A stretch of 64,000 nt of DNA, taken from positions 6,076,001 through 6,140,000 of the forward strand of contig CM082581.2 of assembly GCA_040954595.2 (NCBI GenBank). Direction: 5' to 3'. The stretch's first letter is position 1. Every line of letters starts with the position of its first letter. The notes beneath the pieces are model-generated. The model saw only the letters and a list, made by a program, of their open reading frames with translations. It was not told the DNA's origin and made no database searches. This DNA is from Balanoglossus misakiensis. Its lineage: Eukaryota; Hemichordata. Positions 50,255-62,374 of the stretch are shown in pieces. A program made the position numbers and the translations under genes.

Positions 50255-52522
50255 ATGGCTGCCGGAATCGACTTTGCGCTCGGCGCTGAGCTAAGTAATA
50301 ACTTGCAATTGCTGACCTGTTATGTCTGTACGAACCCAATGACGTCACCGAAGCTCCTACCTTGTTCCCATACGTTTTGTGAGCAGTGTCTCGAACTGTG
50401 GGTGGGGAAGAACCAAGGAAAGCTGCCGTGCCCCGTGTGCAGAGAAATGTGTCCGATGCCCCCTCAGGGGGTCAAGGGGCTGCGAAACAACCAATTCGTG
50501 GAAGGTTTGCTGGAGATATTCTCCAAGAGAGAAACCGAAGCGGTGATGAGATCGTGTGAAACCTGCCGGCAACCGGCGGTGGTGTGGTGCGTCGACTGCT
50601 GCCAGTTCTTCTGCCAAGACTGCCGCAGGTCGCACGAAATTGTTCGCTCGCTGAGCACTCACAGACTCTTGACTATGGAGGAGTACAACAGCGTCGACGC
50701 GCCCAGGGCCTGCCAGGCGCATCCAGGTAGCCTGCTTGAGCTGTTCTGCGACCGTTGCCAGGCGACCCTTTGCAGAAAATGCGCCGAGGAAAACCACGGC
50801 GGGGCGTATCACGAGGTTGTACCCGTGGAAGAAGCGGTGAGAAAGTACCTCCCACTACTTAAGAACTACGCTTTCCAGGCGGACACATTGATGACGTCAC
50901 TGAAGAACGACGAAGAGTTGCTCGAAAGTACGGTCGATGATTTGAAGAAGCAAGAGCGAGAAATCACCGACAGAGTGTCGGCAGAAGCAGCCGAAGCTAT
51001 AAGGAAGATAAAAGAAGAAGAAGAACGACTTCTTCAAGAAGCAGCGAGAATCTCCGGCGAGAAAAAATCCCAGGCTCGCATCGGACTGGAAGCGATTAAG
51101 CTCGACATTGAACGTATGAAAAATGTACAAACCTACACCTCTGACCTACTGCAGACTGGAAACCGGTGTGACGTATTGAACAGAAAGAAAGCTTTGGACG
51201 AAGGGTTCGAACACGTCAAACAAGCAGCCGCTTCACTTCAGAGGAAAATCCCACCGCAGGCCGTCTTAAAGTTTGAGATTAACGACTCGTTCTTCGCGGG
51301 GAGCACCGCCATGGGCAGTATCAGTTGCGAAGAGCGACCGCAGGTTTTCACCCAGGCGGACGACGTCGACGCGCTGCCGAAGTCGGGAGAGCCCTCGCAG
51401 TCGACGCCCGGGCAACCAGCAAACCGAACCAAGGACAGCAACACGACAGTCACGTGTCAAATTTGCCACTGCGAAGTTCACCGCAGAAAAACCCTACCCT
51501 GCAGTCATACATTCTGTGCGAATTGCATCGATTTAGAATTTGGCGGACAAACCAACGGTTCGTTCTGCCCACAATGCGGCTACGAAATCCATCCTGTAAT
51601 GAAGTTTGGGAAAATGCCGAAAGGAACTTTCGATCATCGTCTGGATCAGTCCCTTGTTCTTCCCGGCTATCCGAGAAACACCGGGTGCATCGTCATTGAA
51701 TATCACTTTCCTGGCGGAATACAAGGGGTAGGTCAAGTTTGCTACACGTATTTCTCACCCAAGCAATCACAAAGTTCATTACTCCGTAAATGTCATGTAG
51801 AATGATGTAACCTTAATATAGCTGGTTCATGAACTCCATAATTTAGTGGTGGATTTCTTTAATGCATTGGAAAACCAAGCTCACTTCAACATAATTTTGG
51901 CTAAGCGGGAAATCCTTATTTTGGAAATATTATTTTCACAGGAAGGCGACCCAAGCCCTGGCAATAAATACCGGCGTGCCACCTTCATGGCGTACCTACC
52001 GGCCACTGACGAGGGGAAGGAAGTGCGCAAATTGCTGCACACCGCTTTCAAACGAAAGCTGACGTTCACCATCGGCACATCACGTGACGGAACCCCAGAC
52101 TGCATCATTTGGAATGGAATCGACCACAAGACAAGCACAACAGGTGGACCAGAAAGGTACGTGACTCTGAGAATTGTACATCATGGTAAATTTGTCCCAG
52201 CGATTCCAAGTTCAGCGAACCGATCACAAAGCCAATTCTTTAAAAAAAAATACTATCACAGACGTTTATACCCATGAGCGGTTTCACCGTGACTCCAACG
52301 TGACCTTTACGTCCTTGCATTTTGTTGGTATGGGTTCAGCAATTCTTTCTTTCTTTGACTCTGTTATATACTGGGTCAACTCTATTACATCCACAGTCCC
52401 AATGAATGACTATTCATTTATGGCTAATGGATGCATGTGTCTTCTTCAGGAATGGATATCCCGATCCGGGTTACTTACGGCGAGTTAAAAAGCAGTTGGC
52501 AGCCAACGGCGTGAACTTGTGA
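50255..52522 (+). CDS. TRIM-Deltex fusion E3 ubiquitin ligase (RING-BB1-BB2-CC-RING-DTC)
   Basis: This is a predicted cytoplasmic ubiquitin ligase of 586 aa. Exons are 50255-51727, 51942-52156 and 52450-52522, with consensus sites and phases 0 and 2. Domains in order: RING C3HC4 at 22-62 (CYVC, CSHTFC, CPVC); B-box 1 at 101-136; B-box 2 at 153-186 (C-x2-H, CDRC, CRKC, paired His); a coiled coil at about 205-335; a Ser/Pro/Thr-rich linker; a second RING at 401-441 (CQIC, CSHTFCANC, CPQC); and a Deltex C-terminal domain at about 452-586 (MPKGTFDHRLDQSLVLPGY, LTFTIGTS, GYPDPGYLRRV). The first half is the TRIM tripartite motif. The second half is the RING-DTC module of DTX3/DTX3L. Deltex RINGs recruit E2-ubiquitin, and the DTC domain binds NAD+ or ADP-ribose. 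Here its key positions are substituted (see findings). ATG 50255 has A at -3 and G at +4 and follows a splice acceptor. Coding sequence is GC-richer than the introns. Confidence 0.92.
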
Positions 52523-54576
52523 ACGAATGCGATAGGTCTACATCGGCGAGCAGAAAGTATGGCAGATGGCCGGCGCCAATACCTCGTTCATTGTCATAAC
52601 GAAGGCACTTCTGACAGAGTGTGTTTGACTACGTCTACAGACCAATAGAAAGTTTATAATGTATATTACATTTTAAGCACGGAAAAAATGTTTTTCCTTC
52701 TGTGTCTTTTCTCCAAAGCGAGCAAGGTTTTCAATTCGACTTTAGTAAGTTTAGTTAATCTGACCGTAGTGGGCGCTGTGTAAGAAGAGTGGAAAGTGTT
52801 GCAAAGTTATGTACATGTACGTCACTTTTCGGGCTAAAACACATTAGACATAATAATAAGTTAATGCACCAATACGCCTTTTTATAATTGCGGCAAAATT
52901 ATAGGAGAATATGTAACGATAACAGCTAGGCTCGGTTGAACGAAAATGGACTCGCTGTTTCATGATTTTCCCCCTTACTAAGACATGATACTAGTCAGCA
53001 GTCCTTGGGCATGATTACAAGCGACTGTGGAATTAAATGGACTCAACTGCGCATACCTCGCCAACAACTAGTAATCGCTGCTTATTCACGATACTTAGAT
53101 AAATATTTGCGTGCGATGGAGGTCGAAACCTCAATGAATCACGCATGGATGAGTCCATCATCTACTTAGAGACCTCATAAGGACTATTAAGCAGTGCGTT
53201 CTTATCACTGACGTCATCCTGAACTGGTTCCTTCATGGCACTGGCCGTGAAGTGTGCCGATATCACAGGGATCTGCGAGGCTTGTCCTTGCACTCCGCCC
53301 AGAACACGTACATGTACACTTTCAAGCTCAGATAGTGTAAGTCACCAGTGCTGTTAGGAATTGCCGCTTTCCGATCATTTTCTTCCATTTGCAGTGTTTG
53401 TATTACACTGTATATGCAGTGGATGTCACTGTCCTTTTGTTGTTGTTATTGTTGTTGTGTTGTGTTGAACTCGTATTCTCAATAATGAAAATTGAGATAT
53501 AGATTTCCACTTGGATGCAAGTGTCATTATGATAGGTTATTCAACAGAACTTGCGTATACTATACAATCGGAACTACACAGGTATAATTTTTGTTTGGTA
53601 ACAGAGATGTATTGAATTTTGTTGATAAACAGGGTGGCTAAGTCTTCTAATGGCCATATGGTGGCAGTATGGCATTATTTAATATTTATTTCATGTGCCT
53701 ATCACTTACATGCATGTAGTCATATTTCAGTTACGCCATGTTGAATCAAAATGCGCTAATTTAAATTGACGACGGCGACTGAGTCACCGAATTCTCTGCT
53801 GGTACTGATATCAGTACTCTTAAGTCTGTTTATATGCCCTTAAGACTGGTGTCCTCAAAATATACTTACCTCAATAAAAACCAGGCACGGAATGAAACCC
53901 AATAAGGGTTAGCCTGTTTGCTATCAATGGACCCCGGGTCAGAGAAATTTAATTCGACGAGAAACACCGGGACATAGCGTTACGTTGATATTCTACAAAG
54001 TCATTTTCTCTCTCGGTCGATCGAAAAGGTTTGAAGCCGTCAAAAGTCGGACGCGACGATTTCTTTAATTTTGCAGTACCGTCTTTGACTTCCATCAGCG
54101 CGAGTGCTTGTAAGTGGATTTGAAGAATGCATGGGATCACGGGGAAGCTATTTATTTATATTTGCACTAAGGTTATATAGGCTGTCCTCATTACTTAACT
54201 TCTCTTGGTGGGTCTTTTGGTCAATCACAACCACGTGTTCGACTTATAATTAATTGACATGCGTTAACCCAAGCGGAGTCCTGAAAGTTTATCCCACCGA
54301 TTTATTCGAAAAACGAACTGGCGAGGTTCATAGCAGCTCAGGCGGGTCACCATAGTGAAGGGGCACACCCATCCTAAATCTCTGCCAACGTCACGCGCCT
54401 TCGTAATAGAAAAGTGATCGCGAAACGTCAGCGCGGAATCTGCCATAAGATAGGGTTGCCTAGACACAACCGACCTATCATAGTGTCCCTAACCAAACGA
54501 TAATAAACTGTATCTCTCGCAAAGAAGAAAAAAGTTTCACACGAGAACGGGGCCTTTGGAAAAAACTTTGGCGAGG
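52523..54576. other. Intergenic region between the TRIM-Deltex and receptor genes
   Basis: This holds the 3' UTR of the ligase gene and the promoter of the receptor gene. An AATAAA lies near 53871, about 1.35 kb past the stop, and I see no clear earlier signal. No coding exon was found. Confidence 0.5.
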
Positions 54577-57500
54577 ATGGCGCCGCAGCGAACCGGGATA
54601 GTTGTCATCATGATTGTGGCTTTCGCGGTCGCGAAGGGTAAGTGCAGGATTTACTGACTTGTGTGCTCGGGACCATGCTTCGTATATGATAGGCTTGGTC
54701 GTCCTTCGGTATGAACAGCATGTGAATCATTCGGGACATGGCAATGTTTTGATCGTAAAACGAATCATGCACAGAGTCGCGATTTTAAACATGCTACAAA
54801 CGCCGTGGAGTTTTATAGCAGAAGTTTAAGTGTGTATATTGACTGGTGAAACGGTATTCAAAGAACACAACGGATATAATATAACTAGAGTGTGTAACCT
54901 ATATCAATGGGATGCAATGACATGTATAGTTCAAATTTGCGGCTAGATTGGCGTTCCTTCCCTTGTCCGTCACGCGTTCTCCTTCGCCATGGTATCCTTC
55001 TCATTCGGGATAGGGTACCCCCCCCCCCCCCCATTGTACCGTGACGTCATCTGCTTAATAGTAAGAACTTAAAGTGACCATAAACGAACATAAGGTAAAA
55101 CTCCAGGTTGTATTACTGTGGGTTTCGAGTTCAAGGAAAAACAAACATTTGTGCCACGCTTGGCGGATACTTCATCATGATGGGTTCAAAGGACACTTTT
55201 GGGGAAATGATTAGAAAACAAACGACACCACACGAAGTCAACGCATTTCAAATTAACCCAGGGAAACCTGTGATAGTGTTTGGTTGACAGAAATAAGAGA
55301 GAGTCGATGGGATAGTGAGAAAATAACATGCCTCGTCATCTCGTTACGCTGGGAGAATTTGCAGGGGAATAGACCTACCAGCCAACTGTGAAAAATAATT
55401 TCTCTGCATAATAAAATAACGACAACATTTTGGAACTATTTTGAGATAATTACATGCGAATAAACTGCGCACAACTCCAAGCATAGTGCAGGTATAACAC
55501 GATCCCGTTGTAGCCATTTTAATTAAATTGCAAATACCGGCAGAATTCTGACTTTCTCCCCACGTATGATAGCAAACACTGTTCGTTTTCAGCCAATTTC
55601 ATTCGTATGTAATTATCCCAAAATAGCGATTGCTTGCAGGGAGGCCCAAAATGTCTGATGCATTTCTGCCACTTATTATCTTCATTGATCTGTGCACGTT
55701 GGCATTTTTGCGCAACAATGTCTGTTTAAGCCGCCGTTTTCAACCCACGGTCCTCATTAGTTGGAGTTCACGGATCATGTACAAGTGAATGCCAATCCCA
55801 AGTTGTATATAGTGATAGTTGAAATACTTCATAGACAACAGAATTGGGGTGACCCAATTGCAGCATCGGTAAATCACGCGCTGTGATATTCACAGTACAC
55901 ATCTTGCGTTAACTCCGAACATCAGTCATATTTTTTTTTTTTATTGAAAATGACTCGGTTTTCTTTTTATTGATGCAATTGAAGCTTATGGAATGTATAA
56001 ACTCGGTATTCAAAAGTCTTTTTATTCGTATTTTAGGAGCAAGCAGTCGTTAACTGACGTGGTTCATCTACATTAAAACGCAAAACATAAATCTCGATTG
56101 ACATATTGACTTTGCATAAATTGGTGAATAATTATATGCCACCTTTGGCGCTGCATGTTTTTCCTCAGGACCAAGAAAACAGCTGACAAATTTGAGACCG
56201 GCTAATCCCACTGTGTGATAAAGTTGGTACAGTGGTTTATGCCACTTAAAATTGATAAGTGGAATCTTGGATATTTTAAGAAGACTCTTGCTAATTGTGT
56301 TATTATTACATGCTTAGTGCAGGAAAGGTCACGTCACACGCGTACGCCCATCTGGCCCCTGCAGAGCTGGTCTTTCCTGAATTCATAAAAATGTTTTGTC
56401 TATTTGACTATAATTCTGATCAAATAATATGTGTATACACATGAAATTGTTCGTTTCGGTGAAATGTTTACTCGCAACGTAATCGTGGTGAAAAGTAACC
56501 AATGCAAAGATTGGCATTTCGATATTGAATACGACTACGCCAACTGTTAAAAGCCGACAATATTTTCCAGGCGCACTGAGTTAGAAGTGTTAACTTTAGC
56601 GGAATGTGACGAAGAACATAAATTAAAAAGGACGTGTAGGCCAAGCAGGCAGTCTTGTAGGACACACGAGGGCTTCAAGAAGGACGATGAACTATAATTA
56701 TAGTGTACGCATGGTACAATGACTTTCGCCCTTCAAATCAACGGGAACGATGTCATCCACTTTCTAATACGAAAACAATCCAGTTATCCATGAAAATGTT
56801 CCACTGTCGTCCTTGTGTGCGGTCGTTGATGCGTTTATTATAATACGAGAATGTGATCACCATAATAAACTTTCTCGTGCCACAAATATCGAAACGTGAC
56901 AATAAACGAATTCGGAATCAGTTTGTTTGTTTGTTGCTAGATTTTATCAAAAACGGACATAAATGTTTGAAATTATCCAGTCACAAGCTATCCATATTTG
57001 TTCGTTCAAAATTAAAACAAAAATATACATGTGCCTGTAGTCCTATGAAAATTGGTGGTGTAAATTAATTCGGTGTGGACATTGGCATTTTTTTCTAATC
57101 CTTGGCAACCACGAAGAAGAGTATACCATTTCTTATCGTAAACTGAATAGAGTCGGCGGGGTCACACGCGGCCACCAATAAAGGTCTTGTAAGAGAACTC
57201 CCCCGCCACACTATCGACTTTCCTCGGACAGAATCATTAGTCCTGATTGCGATTCTTGCCGCGAAAAACAACAGGATGGCCTCGGTGTAAGGCTATCAAT
57301 TTACGCGTAAAATTAGCTGATTAAGAAACCTTTGACTGAAATGACCGACAGTTTAAGCTACTGACTGCCCTGGCGTCTCAAGGACATATTTCCTTGTTCA
57401 TGTACTATTGGGTTCGCCCCAATATACGGACGTTGTGGTCCGGCGACCCTATGCGGTTTTATGGCATGTAAAAGTTGAATGTGTGGATTTACTTTATCTC

Positions 57501-60500
57501 AGTGCCTGCAACAAATGTTTGACATGTACATGTATAGGCGCTGTTGTAGAGGCCACCAGCTACATGTGTTAACTTGCTGACATAAACCAATCTGAGAGTA
57601 CTGACATAAGCGGCTAATCCCCTCTCAATCTCTCTCCTTAATCGAGACTCGTAATTTAGAAAATGATGTTAACCTTCCCGATTTAACTGGCCATTCCATC
57701 ACTTGGATGTCGTCCCAACACATGTAGTTACGTGTAGCTCAATTGATGAAATTCAAAATATGCCTGGAGATAATTTGACAGATACTTTGAAGTTAACACA
57801 ATACGCAAAGTTTCAATTAATGGTCCTTTTAGCAGGCAAATGTCAAACCGTATGACACTTTTGTGATTCAATCAAACTGGCCATTATGTAGCATAACGTC
57901 TCTGATACAAATCCTTTGCTCTGTCTCAATCTTCACCACTTAAGATAGATACCTAGTCTGGGCAGTTTAACTGCATACACAGCATACCGATTACATATGC
58001 TTTACATCACTATACGCGTGAGTACAAGTCCCACAGTTGAATTTAGCCAATGTATAGATACAGCGAAATTTCATCACGTAGATTATGTCACCGATCCCTA
58101 ACGCTCGAAATCGGATCTTGCCGATATAACACCATTATATAAAAAGACTATATATTTAGAAGATATCTCCCATTAAGCTTGTTTCTCGTTGCACCGGTTC
58201 ATGACATCGAGCCAGGCTAAGAACCACTTGATTGATATCAAAGTTCTTTAAATAACCCAAAAGGCGATGAACTTGCGATTTATATGTGAGTGATAGTTTA
58301 CTCTGGTGCGCGTCAATATCGTGATTTACAGTTTAGACTGTTTTAGAGTTTTTGCCTGCGGTACACGTCGTCCAACCACGCAGTTTTATGTTAACCCTTT
58401 AACGTAATGGTATTTCACTTCGTTAGAATAATGTTAATAATATCACGCGTAAATCACAGTTTACATATTTTGGGATTTGCTTATTCAAGTATTGTTTGCT
58501 ACATTTTTTCTCTTTGTCTGTGCTTACATGCAAGTATTTCGCAACCATGGATACGCAATCCACCACTACATTTTGGAATGGTTCGTACAGGACAGTGATA
58601 ATACGTCATAGGTTATTTTTTTTTTTGGGGGGGGGGAGGTTCATGTGATCCCGTCGACCAATTGTACGTACTGAATACTTTCACGTTTTCTCCTGTATGG
58701 ATACACTGGCTATCGTTCGGGTGTGCATTGCTGCGAACCTCAGGGGCCAACTTGAACAGTTGTTCATAGATTCGTCAACATTTGCTTTGATTACTTCATA
58801 TTTCCTGTTCAGCTGATACATACATGTTGTACAAACTGTTTACTAATTTAAAAGAAATTGCGTAACTCCCATCAAAATCTTCCCACTTCGTCAGTTATTA
58901 AAAAAAAACACCAATAATATTTTGTTTTCCTTCGGACAGCTTTTGCCACGGACACGGAGCAGGTGTTATTTAAGCACCTCTTCGGTAACGGTTACAACAA
59001 ATTCATCCGACCAGCTGAAGAACGTCACCATGCAGTTACCATGTACTTTAGCCTAGCTGTGACTCAGCTCTTGAATGTGGTAAGTGCATTGTATAGTCTA
59101 TCTGTAAGTATAGTCTGTAGGACCATGGATGCAAATATATTTCATCCATGGTATCAGGCAAGTCAAAATTGATCCCAGGTTAACTCAGTATGCCGTGACA
59201 AACACAGATGTATAATCCCCAAATGGTATTAATATTCGCTATGTTACATATTTTTATTAACATGGCACGTGTGTGCTCAGTATAGAATGACGCAATCACG
59301 GTTAAGCGTTTACCCCCAAGAGTGGTTGTTACAGCATGTGTGCATTCCCTCTGTTATGTGTTATCATCAGCGACTGGAACAAACTGGTCGTCATACTTCA
59401 AGAGACCACTTGCGACCTTAAATTTATCATGTTTAACTACGCGTCATTACAAATAGTTTTACGCAGGAACGAGTTTAATGCCCTCGGTAATATGTCATCG
59501 ATAACACTGGCTCGAGGTCTGCCTCGCGCAATTAACCCAGATGCACGGAAACATAGGCCAGAATGCGTTTATGAAACAGGGGCAGTGAATTCTTTGTGTG
59601 TACGCCGGCATACCAATTGTTATTGTCAATGGGAAGTATATCTGCAGTGATTGCAGACATCATATATAGTTTCATTGTCTCTTTTTTTAACAATTTCAAA
59701 TAGGACGAAAAGAACCAAATCATTACAGTCAGCGTTTGGATGGATCAGGTAAATACTCATTTCTTCCATCACGGCAATACAAGGCTGTGGTGACATTAAC
59801 TGATCATATACATGTACATACTAAAAAAAGAGATGGGCATCACAAAGCTATGTCTTATTCGAGGAGACATGCGCCCTGTGGTTATTCTGCGAATTTGAAA
59901 TGTTACTTTCGCTGGTAAATCTGATTAAAATTAATGTTTTTCATCTTTTTCACCACCCACACACAAACAACCCATGCAGTCTTGGACCGATTATCGCCTG
60001 CAGTGGAACGCCTCCGATTTCAGCGACATCGAGAGCTTACTGGTACCGTTCGACAACGTCTGGTACCCGGATTTAGTGCTTGACAATAGGTAAGACTCGA
60101 CATATCACGTGGTTAGTATCAGGTGAAGAGAAACGCGTGTCTCTTCCCATCTCTCTTTCATAATCTTCACATTTATCAAGAAGGCGTTGCAACCCCTTAA
60201 TAAAAAGACTCGATGTGATGTCATTTGCATTCGATAAGTAGCTGGCGCTAACCCCACAAATGCTGCAACCAACACCACAGTTACATTGTACCCATTGGGA
60301 AAATAAGTCACCTCCTGGTATATGACGATGTAAATATAAAAGAGATATACAACGTATAGGTGTACTAATTATGAGTAATTTCTGCCTATTCGTATAGAAG
60401 TTCATTCTGGAAATAAAACCGAACTTTTTCCCCACTACTTTAGTGCGAATGGAGAATATTTGCTGCCAACATGGAAATACGTGACCGTGTCCAGTGAAGG

Positions 60501-61953
60501 CGAACTTTGGTTTACGCCGCCGGGCAAGCTTGAAAGTCCGTGTGCCATAGACGTGCGCTATTTCCCTTTTGATGAGCAGCGCTGCGACTTGTCCTTTGGG
60601 CCGTGGGAGTTCAACGCGTTAGAGATCAGGATGGAGCCAAAGTTGTACTACGTAGAGAAGGAAAATTACGTGGAGAACGTCGAATGGGAGTTGTATAATT
60701 CCAGCGTTGTTCTTTTCAACGACATCGACGAGTGTTGTCCGGACGAATCGTTCAGTTCCATCGTGTACACGCTGGTCCTCCGCCGCAGGCCGCTTTACTA
60801 CATCATCAACATTTTGATTCCCTGCGCCGCGATGTCGGCGCTGACTTTGGCTGTCTTCTACCTGCCGTCCGACAGCGGCGAGAAAATAAGCCTGAGTATC
60901 TCCGTCCTGATCGCCCTGTCCGTCTTCAGCCTCCTGGTGGCGGACATCATGCCGCCGACGTCAGACTCGTCGCCCCTGATCGGCACGTTCCTTCTCTTCA
61001 ACATGGCCGTCAACGCGCTCTCGATCATCGTCTCTGTCGTGGTGTTGCACTTGCACCACCGCTCCGTGAGAGTTTACCGGATGTCGCCGCGGATTCGCAA
61101 GTTCTTCCTCCGGCAACTGCCGCCGTTCATCGGACTCGACAAACTCGCGTGTAAAAAGCGGGGCGACAAGTACAAAAGCTATGAAGGCGGAGAGGTCGCC
61201 CTTGACAACGACTTCGCGAGCGGTCACCGCGAACGCTCTCTGGAAGGCGAAGCCGTAAACCACACTCCGTGCAGTAAACGAAGGCAAACCGGCAGCGACG
61301 ATAGGCTGAGTTACTTCCAGCGAAATGTGCTGTCGTTTTTGGACAGCTCATCCCGGAGAGTGCGAGAGAGCGAAGAGGAAGAAGAGGTGAGGAAACTGGA
61401 CTGCATGCGTGCAGTGCTCATTTTCGTTGCTCGTAGAAATAACTGGAGAAATCAAATACAGTAAAAGAAGAGCTGCTTTCTATCTGGATTGATTTTATAA
61501 CTTGGTGGTTATTTCATAAAGCAGTTAAAACGCAAAGTAGAATACACTATAGATATGTTTCAACTTTGGAATCGTAGTTTACCTTTGCGTGCTAGATGAG
61601 AACGAGCACGTCCGAGAATGCCCGAGTATATTACATTTGGGGCCGGGTTAGCTTTCTGAATAATATTTAGTCGCTGTAACGTAGTAGTACTCACAACGAA
61701 TGTTTACACCACTACAATTCCTTTGCATGTCCTGTCGAGAAACTAGTAACACAAGACTGTTCTCAACCACCTGTAGGTACCGCGACAGTAAATGCGTTTT
61801 TAAAACCCTTGTTCTTTCCAGGCGATCGACGAGTGGAAATGTCTGGCAGCTGTAGTTGACAGGCTCTGTCTCATCATTTTCGTCGTGGTCTTGGTCCTCG
61901 GCTCATCCGCGATTCTGTTGAACGCTCCTGGAGTGGCAGCTTTGAGTCTTTAA
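54577..61953 (+). CDS. Nicotinic acetylcholine receptor-like cation channel subunit (Cys-loop, alpha-type)
   Basis: This is a pentameric ligand-gated ion channel subunit of the plasma membrane, 476 aa. Exons are 54577-54637, 58940-59079, 59704-59748, 59980-60089, 60444-61386 and 61822-61953, with phases 1,0,0,2,0. The 45-base and 110-base exons match the sizes classic for nicotinic receptor genes. A signal peptide covers about residues 1-23. The ligand-binding domain has DEKNQ at 68-72, loop D Trp79, a Cys-loop at Cys152-Cys166 with exactly 13 residues between, loop B Trp173 and vicinal Cys216-Cys217, the mark of alpha subunits. TM1 is about 237-260 and TM2 about 266-288, preceded by Gly-Glu-Lys, typical of cation selectivity. 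TM3 is about 298-322. A basic and acidic cytoplasmic loop of about 110 residues follows, and TM4 is in the last exon. The ATG has A at -3 and G at +4. The first intron is 4.3 kb. Several ligand-site aromatics and the 9' pore Leu are replaced (see findings). Confidence 0.93.
54638..58939 (+). other. Large first intron of the receptor gene
   Basis: These 4.3 kb separate the signal-peptide exon from the rest of the receptor gene. I see a poly-C run near 55018, a T/G homopolymer stretch near 58618-58637 and AT-rich unique sequence. No internal coding exon is phase-compatible, and none is needed. Confidence 0.6.
55018..55032. repeat. 15-base poly-C run in receptor intron 1
   Basis: Uninterrupted C homopolymer within the long first intron of the receptor gene. 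Confidence 0.9.
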
Positions 61954-62374
61954 CAAGAAGCTGTACGGTTGGAACAGGAAATGCCTTCGGTCGAAGTCGC
62001 TCGCTTGTGACGTCGGTTTGGTTATTAGTTTTTGATGGCTCATTTGCGTTGTACCGCTCGCTGAATTGTACTACATGTAAATGACTGGTTGCTACAACCT
62101 CACACGCTGTATATAAACATATGAATACATGCACTGGCACACAAAGGTCTGGACAACATTATGGCGCCCTCTACGGCATTTAAAACAGTGGCATCACGAC
62201 GACTTTTCAAAGCACGAATTAACACACACACATAACCCAGTCATAAAATTGCCGCCCAACAAAGGGGGAAAGTGTGTGTATTTGCTACAGGAAGTCACAG
62301 ATTCCAAATGCCTGTAAATAGTTCTGCATCTACCTGATGTTCCAGCCAGGGGTACAACACTGAAACAATGCATT
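61954..62374. other. Shared 3' region of two convergent genes
   Basis: This 421-base gap separates the receptor stop (61953) from the stop of the minus-strand gene (62375). It must contain or be overrun by both 3' UTRs. I see no canonical AATAAA on either strand inside it. Confidence 0.55.

Noticed and set aside
50357-50812. 151-codon antisense frame under the TRIM exon
   Set aside because: It is an antisense shadow of the RING/B-box coding sequence, with no independent signals.
52174-52488. 104-codon plus-strand frame
   Set aside because: It covers the second intron and the last exon of the TRIM-Deltex gene in a different frame from the Deltex domain.
60732-61154. 140-codon frame overlapping the receptor transmembrane exon
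   Set aside because: It is an out-of-frame shadow of a GC-rich exon that encodes clear channel motifs.
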